Positions 1 to 7,472 of a stretch of DNA of 10,042 nucleotides are shown here, piece by piece. Each line of letters opens with the position of its first letter. Within the stretch, counting starts at the first letter, position 1. The position numbers and the translations under genes are program-made. The notes below the pieces were generated by a model. The model was not told where the DNA came from and made no database searches. It saw only the letters and a list, made by a program, of their open reading frames with translations. Source of the DNA: Chloromonas sp. AAM2 (lineage: Eukaryota; Chlorophyta; Chlorophyceae; Chlamydomonadales; Chlamydomonadaceae); assembly GCA_004335635.1 (NCBI GenBank), contig QAXH01002409.1, positions 1 to 10,042 of the forward strand, given 5' to 3'.

Positions 1-60
<60 letters not shown>
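1..60. repeat. (AT)n dinucleotide microsatellite
   Basis: The first 60 bases are an uninterrupted run of AT dinucleotides (30 copies). The run begins at the window edge, so its true length is unknown. It lies downstream of the minus-strand HIT/GalT gene. Long AT runs are length-variable and assembly-prone, and can extrude as hairpins. Confidence 0.97.
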
Positions 61-63
<3 letters not shown>

Positions 64-369
64 ACAGTGCTTTGCTGCTTGCTAGCAAAAGTGCTCAAGC
101 CATTGCAGACCCAGTGTAGCTGGGCCGCGCGCCTAGTGATGTGACGCGGCCCAACGAACACCTTGCCAACATATCAGAGGGATGCATGGTGGCAAAAGTG
201 ACAGAGTAGATAGTGCCGAGGCCTCGGGTCTGTCATTTAGCATGTGTGATAGCGGTGTGTGGCACATCAGTTGTCCACGCGGAGTGCAATGGCAGTATCA
301 AGCCATTCAATATCAATAACGTACATTCGTTGCCTCACCAGATCATCGTATGCAGGATAATGTTTTCCA
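61..369. other. Non-coding flank with two short GC-rich inverted repeats
   Basis: I see no convincing coding sequence on either strand. A 9-bp perfect inverted repeat (TGGGCCGCG at 121-129 and its complement at 145-153, 15-nt loop) and a 12-bp perfect palindrome (CCGAGGCCTCGG at 216-227) stand out. The region is the 3' flank of the minus-strand HIT/GalT gene, and may contain its 3' UTR or an unrecognised last exon. No TGTAA poly(A) motif was found on the minus strand here, which leaves open that the transcript ends further left, outside the window. Confidence 0.5.
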
Positions 370-3300
370 TTAGTCCCTAAGAACTCCATATTGTCTCACC
401 CTGTTATCGCATGTGTGACAGCCCGCCTCCACGGCCACCATCATCTCCATGTCCTTGATGGGGCTCAGGCTGGCCGCCACCCACGCCCTGGAGAGCACAT
501 GCAGACATGCAGCCAGTCCACATGGGAGGTTGGGGCAGAAACCAGCACGCCATGGCATGCAGATGTAGATGAGAACTGACCGATCTTTCTTACAGATTGT
601 CTTTGCTCTCTGCCTGTATCAGGTGTTTTAACAGCAAGCCCAGAACAACCCATTGCTTGTGAAGCTCATGAGTGATCGGACGGCACGAGCCCGCGCTGGA
701 AAGTGTGCCACCAGTGAGGTCGAGTGGGGCAAGATCCCACCTGCGCCGTTTGCTGGTTGGCTGGTCCCCGGCCGCCCGCATGTCTGCCGCCTCCTGCGGC
801 GTGGCGGCGCATGCTCGCAGCAGCCCCACCGCCCTGTGCGCCTCAAGCAGATCACGCACGTAGTCACTGCCCGGGAACTGGGCAGCGTACTGAGCAGCCT
901 GCACACCACACAACGCACACCCAACACATGCCAATGCACAGGGGCACAACACAGCAGACTTTGACGTTCGGGTTGCGCCGCTGCCACCAGCCAGCCTGGC
1001 TGGATGGCACAAAGGTGCGTGTCCTTGGTACGTCATGCATGGGCATGATCCAGGTAAGGCTGCTGTCAACATTATTGACATGCATGACTAGCAGCATTGC
1101 AATGCGACGGACAACGTAGTTTAACGTGCTAAGGCGTCAACACTTTAATTTGGATGTGCGACAAAGTGTTCACTTGCAACTCGCATCACATTCCCTGCGG
1201 CCTTGTCATCTTACACACCTGCAAGTCCAGCTGCGCTTGTGCAGGCACCGGCACGCACGTGGACATGAGCTGCGCATGGGCGTGGTACTGGGAGGCGCCT
1301 GCCGGGAGGCCAGGACCACACACATCAGAGATCTAAGTGCCGTTCAACAAGTGAATGCGTGCAAAACAATGCACGGGCATGTCACACTTTTTTCTGTCAC
1401 TGGCAGTTCACAAGACTCAAGCATGCTCCTTTGCCACTGCAGTTCATCCCCAAGTGGTCCTCCAAGCTGCCCTTCCATTAAGGCGGCTGCCTGGGGCTCA
1501 AAGTAGCATACACCTGTCCTTACTCTTTCTATCCTTGCCCTACCAATTAGAAGCAAAGCCTGGACCGATCGCAAGTGTGCAAACACACGTCCCCTGCTGC
1601 ATTGGCTTGCTTGCGCTAGCACAGACACACTGGGTGCATGCTCACCTGCCCGGGCCAATGCATTCCAGATGAAGAACGGATGCAGAGCGCCCTGCGCTGG
1701 TTGGTGGAAAGCCTGGGAATGAGATGTGCCTGGCGAAGGTAAGGCCGCCAGTGGTAGCTGATCAGCCGTGGCTGCCTGATAGTGTCGCTCCGCTGCTTCA
1801 AACCAGCCCGCAGACACGTGCATTAGGTCTGAGAGCTGTTCCAAGGAGAAGGTCAGCGGGTCATGGCTCTTGAGCAGTGCCAGGCCGTGATAGGGCTCAC
1901 CATACTGCACAGGACCAAGCATAACCACAAAGCATTGGAGTCAGTCAATTGAGTGCCGTCTTGAAATGAAATGGTTACGACATGCTTGTTCCTTTGCAGT
2001 ATGGTGAGCCCTATCACGGCCTGGCACTGCTCAACAGCCATGACCCGCTGACCTTCCACCCTGTCACAGCTCTCAGACCTGATGCACGTGTCTGCGGGCT
2101 TGTCTGCCACTGCCGATTGCCTCCACTTGCAGCTGAGCTTGCACTGATGGTTTCAGCCTTGCCATGAACATGATAACAGCAGCCTGACAAGAGCATACAG
2201 GGTTCGTTGTATGGATGTGGGCGCAAACAAATGTACGTGCGTGCCATGCCAGGCGCATCAGCAGAGCCAATCTTACTTGCCTTCTGGTGAACAGATGCCA
2301 GCTGCTCCAGATAAGACTCTTACCTTAAACAGGTTCGAGGCCGTGACCGCATGGTGCGACTCGATGCGACCCCAGGGGTCCTGCAGCAACCAAAGTCAGA
2401 GGCAGGTTGGCTCATGCGTCCCTGTCTGACCACACGTGCCAGCACCATCCGGGGCTGAGGACTGACTGCACCAGGGTCTGTGGAACCACCAGACTGAACT
2501 GGGAGCGGAACTGTTTTCTTTTGGAGATAGACAGATGGAATTGCGTGTTCGATGCCAGCACTGCTCTGCTGCCAGCAAGGCCCACCAGGGCAAAACCTGA
2601 AGCTGTGGTGGAAGTATTGCATGTGCTTCTATCTGCATCGTCGCAGGCCTGGTGGTTCGCGGTGTGCGTAGCCAAAAGGCAGGCGCCTTGTGGTTCCCAC
2701 TCACGCATGCTGTCAGTTTCTCCCAGTCGCAGAAGTCACAGCGCCCCGGGCCGCCCCCTCCGGTGGGGTCGGTGGGCCGGCCGCCCGCCAAGCGGACCTC
2801 ATTGAACCACGCCTGCGGCAGGCGCAGCAACATGGGCTGACAGCATGGGCATGGGGTGCTGCGCAGCCAGGCAGCCATGCCAGAGGCCTGACGACCAGCC
2901 AAACATCATCGAATCTGGGGAAACAAGTACACTGTTCTTGAAACCGTCTCTACACAGAGGCCACAGAAGTTAGCCGAACAGAGCAGCGTTGTAAGACACC
3001 AGACCAGGAGACATGTGCACAGGTGCAAGTGTGTGCACAGATACCCAGAATCTCAATTCCGGGCGCAAGTGTCGCTCATGTACCTGCTCAAGCGTCCATT
3101 TGTTGGTGACGCTGACCACCAGCTGCCGGTTGTCCTGGACCATCTGGTACTTGGCTGACAGTTCGGGGCCGACGGCACATGAGGCCGTGCCACACGTGAC
3201 TCTGTATGCGGAGGGGGAGGCATGCGATGCGATGAAAAAACAGCATATGAGAGTTCAGCAGCCCTCTGTGTGCACACCAGCACAAGAGACTCAGCACGCC

Positions 3301-4012
3301 TTGGGTATACTGGCTTGCCGCCATGCTTGTGCTTGATGTGGTGTTGCAGCTTCCTGTTGTGAGGTGCATCAAGGATGGCCAGGTGTGAGCTGGTTTTAAC
3401 AGCTAATCTAGCCACAGGCCAGACAACCAAATAAACGGCAGATGTACTGTCATAAACGCAAGCGGGAAAAAGCAAAGAAATCCAGTACCGTCTCTAAACA
3501 AAGAAAGTTGCATCACTGCTTCATATCATTGTGTTCTGGATCTCTGGTAATCTCACACCACTCTCAGTGCCACTGTCTTAATTGGCCCAGAACTGGCAAA
3601 CTTTTTTTCGGCCACGTTTTTGATTTCTGCCTGCCAGTACTTTCACCTGTCATTGCCACGTGTTAGCAACTGCCTATGTTAAAATCTCAAGAAGTCTTTA
3701 AAACACGCATGTTTTGGCCTTTTTGCCATGTGGTAGCACTAATGCCACTTCACTCTACCTGAAGATGCGCCTGAGCTTTTCAGCATCCTCCCCCTCGAGC
3801 CCATTGATGTCCTGGGCCACATCAAATAGAGACCGAACAGCACTGCTTGATGGTGCAACCGCCTCCAGAACAGAAGTTCCAGGTTGATTCGGTAACGCGC
3901 TGGAAACGTGGGCAGCTCTGTGCTTGTGGGATGTGTGTACCATCTGGGGCAATCTGATCACCCTGCAGTTGACCCTCACAGGATTAGGGCACCTGGTGGC
4001 AAACCGTTGCAT
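370..4012 (-). CDS. HIT/GalT-superfamily nucleotidyltransferase or hydrolase-like protein, 8 exons
   Basis: Exons in transcript order: 4012-3759, 3201-3084, 2812-2705, 2380-2324, 1904-1646, 1298-1219, 898-741, then 487-400, or 487-370 if read to the TAA at 370-372. Every junction joins in frame, including four split codons, giving about 374-383 aa. Residues 1-40 are basic and hydroxylated, possibly an organelle transit peptide. C149-DF-C152 resembles the zinc CxxC near the GalT N-terminus. FFIWNALARAGASQYHAHAQ ends in H271-x-H273-x-Q275, the His-x-His-x-Gln catalytic signature of the HIT/GalT superfamily. A second CxxC (C368, C371) is near the end. GalT enzymes have about 350 residues, so the length fits. 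Known relatives transfer or cleave nucleoside phosphates via a phospho-His or nucleotidyl-His; the substrate here is not inferable. Weakest points: the start (ATG 4012, in-frame TAA upstream), the 557-nt first intron, which could hide an exon, and the 3' end, where a GTGAGA donor at 399 could continue the gene leftwards. Confidence 0.75.
1803..2102. repeat. Inverted partial exon duplication forming a long hairpin
   Basis: The arms are 1803-1922 and 1982-2102, separated by a 59-nt loop. The left arm is the first part of the 1904-1646 exon plus its acceptor and 18 nt of intron. The right arm is a reverse-complement copy inside the same gene's intron. By eye they align over about 120 bp with roughly 11 substitutions and one 1-nt gap, mostly clustered around 1842-1850/2055-2063; the longest identical core runs from the acceptor into the exon. 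The left arm keeps the reading frame; the right arm carries a frameshifting indel. Because intron sequence is included, it arose at DNA level, not from mRNA. In the minus-strand pre-mRNA both arms are present, so the exon's 3' splice site lies inside the potential duplex. Confidence 0.92.
3590..3607. repeat. Dispersed 18-bp repeat, copy 1
   Basis: GAACTGGCAAACTTTTTT is identical to 6545-6562 on the same strand. Here it lies in the first intron of the minus-strand HIT/GalT gene. Flanks diverge immediately, so it may be a remnant of an older mobile sequence or a chance match helped by the T tract. Confidence 0.6.
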
Positions 4013-4051
4013 GGTTGCAGCTGCCCTCGACAGCTGTAAGTTGCAATTTGA

Positions 4052-4129
4052 TTACATGTAGTTACATTTGTGCCCAGGCTAGCCCCGCAAGAAAGCTGCC
4101 AGGCTGGTAAGTGCAACGGAACCGTTACA
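4052..4129 (-). terminator. Cluster of TGTAA poly(A)-type signals, minus strand
   Basis: TGTAA occurs on the minus strand at 4129-4125, 4066-4062 and 4056-4052, within 85 nt after the stop codon at 4136-4134. In chlorophyte algae TGTAA upstream of the cleavage site is the usual polyadenylation signal. Their clustering suggests that a minus-strand transcript ends here, separate from the HIT/GalT gene that starts near 4012. TGTAA also occurs by chance, so this is suggestive only. Confidence 0.4.
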
Positions 4130-4133
4130 GGCC

Positions 4134-4405
4134 TCATGACAGGGAACATGAGAAGACGACCCTGTAGGCAATCCAGATGACGTAGTGAGCCCGCTTGCCA
4201 TCTGGCAGCTCGGCTGCGTATCGGGAAAGCCTCTTGGAATCCTGGCAGCCGTTGTCTTGCTCCTCTTCTTGGGGCGCAACTTGAACCTGAACGTGCAAAG
4301 CCGATGAGGAGCCATCTAAAGAGCGAGCCGGCAGCGTCAAGACGCACCCATCAAGGTAGCCATCCCGAATCAGCCCGAACCGCACATCGAGGCCGAAAGC
4401 CCTTT
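4134..4405 (-). CDS. Probable terminal coding exon of an unidentified protein
   Basis: An open stretch of about 90 codons runs from a possible acceptor (CTAG at 4409-4406) to a TGA at 4136-4134. The frame has plausible protein composition, including VRFGLIRDGYLDGCVLTLPA near its start, an acidic Gln/Glu patch (QEEEQDNGCQDSK) and RYAAELPDGKRAHYVIWIAY close to the end. No ATG opens the frame near its start (the first candidate is GTG at 4385), so upstream exons are required. One option is an exon with a strong GTGAGC donor whose last base is 4597, but phase then demands a poor AAAG acceptor. I do not recognise the family. It could instead be an N-terminal exon of the HIT/GalT gene, but no good donor precedes the stop, and TGTAA motifs follow it. 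Confidence 0.42.
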
Positions 4406-4703
4406 CTAGTCATTTGCTTTGGGGTTTATGCATATCGTGTTCATTCCAGACTCGACTTTGATATCAGAGATGGTAGCACACCTGTCTGTTGACTATGGCC
4501 CTTTTGGTGTTATGCCCGCACCAGGCACTGGGATAGGCGGTTGCAGCAAATCCTCGCGCTGCTGTTGACAATGAAGCAATGACCCAGTGTGCTCACCTGC
4601 AGATGTCAGGTGCCCCTGGCATGTGCGTGGGGTGGCGTGTGTACATGCCCGTGCCAGCCAGCAGGAGGCTGGCACCAGACAGCAGGTTCATGAAGAGGAA
4701 CAG
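4406..4703. promoter_or_regulatory. Upstream region of the 4704 gene
   Basis: This 298-nt stretch separates the minus-strand exon ending at 4405 from the plus-strand start at 4704. It probably holds the plus gene's 5' UTR and promoter, and an intron or first exon of the minus-strand gene. A minus-strand donor (CTGCAG|GTGAGC, intron beginning at 4596) and a plus-strand CAG acceptor at 4685 are visible, so coding sequence of either gene may reach into it. An out-of-frame upstream ATG lies at 4690. No TATA-like element was convincing. Confidence 0.35.
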
Positions 4704-6268
4704 ATGCCTCGCATCAACCGTTACAACACGCCCAGCATTGCAAGGCGAGCTGCACGGCCTGCCGTAGCCGAGCAGCCATGGAACAGACCCAAGCCTGTGG
4801 AGCCAGAGGCGGTGCCAGTAATCCACAGCAGTGCTTACCAGCAAACCTTGGTACAGAACCGAATGAGCCCGATGAGCAGCATTGAAGAGGAGTCAACGCA
4901 GGTAAGCTTGACGTTGTGCTGCCTGTAGCATGTACCACACTTGCCTTTAGACCTATGAGCTGTCCATGTCTATGTTGCACGACAAATGCCATTGCAGTCA
5001 CACGCACATGTGCAGGAAGTGATAGGAATTGAAGGATATGATTGGAAGTGATTGCTCAGCCCTGGCAGTCCCTGGCTCCCAGCAAACGTGCACACAACAA
5101 GCACATTTTGCTGGGGTACAAGCATCACGTTCTGTGTGGTGTTGGGCGGGGCTGGTGTTGTCTGGCATGTATCCATGCTTTGCCTAGTAGTTCAAGTGTA
5201 CGTGCTGCTTGCCACTCACCACCGCAGGCCTCGGCCAGCGGGCGTACGGGCACAGTCATGGTGCGGTCCCGGCGGTTCCCGAGCGCTGCCCACAGCGACC
5301 CTTCAGAGGAAAGCGCCATTGAGTGGGCGCTGCGCAGGTGGGCACACGTGCTCAGGGTGTGTGCTCTCCAGTACAGCTTAGGTAAAGACCAAACTTCGGG
5401 TGCAGTGACCTTGTGCTTCTGTGGTGGAGCTCTTTACAGTTGCTTGCCAGTTGGTCATTCCGTGCGCATGACTTGCTATGCAGGGCTGACGCCAGCCTTG
5501 ATGAGCTTGAGGCCAACCCCACAGCGCTGCAGAAAGCGGTGTATGGCATCAGCAGGTGCGCCAGACACACACCAACCACGCTACCGGATAGAGGAGGAAA
5601 TTGGGGACACACAATGCTCATGCTGCCGGACCAGACGCGCTTCATGCTACCGTTTACAAATGCTGTGGATCACATGCAAGGGCATACGTTCGAGATTCTC
5701 CTTGACAAATGCTTGCCTGACGAGCAGGCAGTTGGCTTGCTTAGTGTGCACATGATGCTCCTTGCCATGTCACATGCGCAGGGGGCCCGTGGGCACTGCG
5801 ACAACCAACGCCGTGCAGGCCGCGGCCAAGCTGACCATGCAGGCCACCGTGCAGGCGGCCAAGGCGGCAGCGCCCGTAGGAAGGTGGGCACTGAACGCAA
5901 CTGGCCTGGCCAGTGTGTCAAAGCAAGGGATTGGGAACGTTACTGGGCGAGTGGTGCCTGAGTAGCTGGCCGGTCTGTGGTATAGGTTGCGCATGGAAGC
6001 CAACATGTCTGAGGCATGCGTACGTATCTGCCTTGTGGTCTCTGGCATACCTGCATGCACACTGTGAGGCACGGAGCATGCCTGCGATACTGGCCGGGTT
6101 GACGGGTGTCTCACTGGCCGCTTGTGTGCGTGTGTTGTGTTCAGGTGGGCGCTGGCGGCTGGCGCCAAGGCCGCTGCGCAGCTCATCAAGGCAGCCGTGG
6201 TGCAGGGCGCAAAGGCAGAAAACCGAAAAGCAGACCAAAAGCAGAAGGAAAAACGCAACAAGAAGTGA
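4704..6268 (+). CDS. Unidentified 201-aa protein with Ala/Lys-rich C-terminus, 5 exons
   Basis: Exons are 4704-4901, 5228-5337, 5484-5555, 5782-5883 and 6145-6268, with TGA at 6266-6268. Donors are GTAAGC, GTGGGC, GTGCGC and GTGGGC; all acceptors end in CAG. The first junction is phase 0 and the other three all split an Arg codon AG|G, so the frame is kept throughout. The N-terminus (MPRINRYNTPSIARRAARPA) is Arg-rich with no acidic residue in the first 25 or so, which could be a transit peptide. Residues 67-126 include an acidic segment, then EWALRRADASLDELEANPTA, a probable helix. Residues 128-185 are strongly Ala-rich with regular Gln, Lys and Val, as in amphipathic helices, and the tail is very basic (QKQKEKRNKK). 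No family recognised and no membrane segment evident. The start is uncertain: a CAG acceptor at 4683-4685 keeps the frame open, so a 5' exon may exist upstream. Confidence 0.7.
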
Positions 6269-6544
6269 TTGTTTCATGTTTGGCTGGTCAAGTACACCCA
6301 TATGGGGATTTTTGTCAGTTGCCCTGGCGCTCTGCTGCCACAGCACCCGCTGTCCAGTTTTATTGGAGTTTTTGTTTACACAAGGCAAGCAAAAAAAAAG
6401 ATGTTTGCCATTTCTGGGACAGTTTCCAGGATTGCCACTGGGACCAGTGGAGAGGCTGCTGATAGCGAGTGACTCAGTGACACTGGCTTCCCACAACGGG
6501 AACTTACAACACCGGTTCCAGCGTTACTCCCAGGAATTGTCCCT

Positions 6545-6562
6545 GAACTGGCAAACTTTTTT
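6545..6562. repeat. Dispersed 18-bp repeat, copy 2
   Basis: Identical to 3590-3607 in the same orientation. This copy lies in the putative 3' UTR of the plus-strand 4704-6268 gene, whereas the other is intronic in an opposite-strand gene. Confidence 0.6.
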
Positions 6563-7068
6563 CCGAATGGATTTAGGCTGATGCTTAGGCAGTTGCCGCG
6601 GTCACCTGTCGTGACCCTACTCCATTTGATTGTCACCCTGAGCTGGCTGCCTCGTTGTGTGGGTGTTTTTGGCCTTTACTTCAGGCCAGAACTCAAGAGC
6701 CTGTCAGTTTCTTTGAATTCAAGGGGGTGGTGCCTGTTTAAGCAAGCGTTGCAGTGCACGTAGCACGATTAACAACATCGCGGCAACAGGTCGAGCTTGC
6801 ACGAGGACTACTAAGCCAAAAAGCTGCATGTATGTTGTGGCCGAGACATGGTGCGGATACCATAGTTGCATTGATTTTGGCCATGCATTAACTTATGATA
6901 TGCTCCAGTACTTCGACCTTGCAAAGTCGCCATCAAGTCATTCAAGATGTGACGTTGTCGTGTTATGCGGAGCTTGGCCTCCTTTGTGGGTGCTGAGGTG
7001 CTGATATGCTGCGCATGCTAGAAGCGGTGTCTTCATAGAGTTACTTGTATGTTGTGGTATGCTGCACC

Positions 7069-7073
7069 TGTAA
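7069..7073 (+). terminator. Putative TGTAA poly(A) signal of the 4704 gene
   Basis: This is the first TGTAA on the plus strand after the stop at 6268. TGTAA is the common chlorophyte poly(A) signal. The assignment rests only on motif and order. Confidence 0.35.
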
Positions 7074-7472
7074 CACCAGCACCACAAACAAAATCAATGC
7101 AAGCAAAAAAGGGACAAATGTTACCCTGGAACCCGTGTACGTGCTTGTGACGATACCGCGTCGTTTGCAGACAGTTGCTCAAGAATAGAACCTCGCGAAG
7201 TGCCTGTTACGAGCCTCTGTCACCTCTCTGCAACTGTGTTACCCAAGGTTTTTAGTTGTCAATACGGGTCAGTACGGGTTGGAACGGAGTGATCATGAAC
7301 TCCATCTCATAGGATGAGAACATGTGGTGAACTCAACATGGCAGATCGGCAGGTGATCAGACATGTGACGTTGAGTCGTTTCTTGCTCATGATATGTGTG
7401 GGCGGGGCTGAAGCAAACGCTGCAAGACCGTCGGTGATGAACAACTCCATCATCGCGAGGTAGTGATCAATT

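Larger units (their letters stand above)
6269..7472. other. Intergenic: 3' flank of the 4704 gene and 5' region of NCBP3
   Basis: I see no supported gene in these 1.2 kb. The left part is probably the 3' UTR of the upstream gene: the first plus-strand TGTAA is at 7069-7073, giving a UTR of about 800 nt, long but not unusual for chlorophytes. The right part should contain the NCBP3 promoter and 5' UTR. It has several upstream ATGs and a pair of TACGGGT motifs near 7264-7280, but no recognised core promoter element. Short open frames here look random. Confidence 0.5.

Noticed and set aside
590..1081. 163-codon minus-strand open frame as a separate gene
   Set aside because: Only 898-741 shows protein-like composition with good splice sites, and it fits as exon 7 of the HIT/GalT gene. 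The rest is flanking intron.
1803..2102. Terminal inverted repeats of a DNA transposon
   Set aside because: The arms are made of the host gene's own exon and acceptor, the loop is only 59 nt, and no target-site duplication or transposase was seen.
1853..2110. Minus-strand 85-codon frame across the hairpin loop
   Set aside because: It reads antisense to the exon copy and across the loop, so its composition is explained by the inverted duplication.
5042..5755. 237-codon plus-strand open frame as a gene
   Set aside because: It is in frame with exon 2 (5228-5337) of the 4704 gene but reads through introns on both sides. Good acceptor, donor and phase matches favour the spliced model.
5770..6261. 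163-codon minus-strand frame opposite exons 4-5 of the 4704 gene
   Set aside because: It is an antisense shadow of GC-rich, Ala-rich coding sequence; no minus-strand splice logic or recognisable protein.
7432..7472. Box C/D snoRNA suggested by GTGATGA
   Set aside because: No matching CTGA box D or terminal stem was found at suitable spacing before the NCBP3 start.
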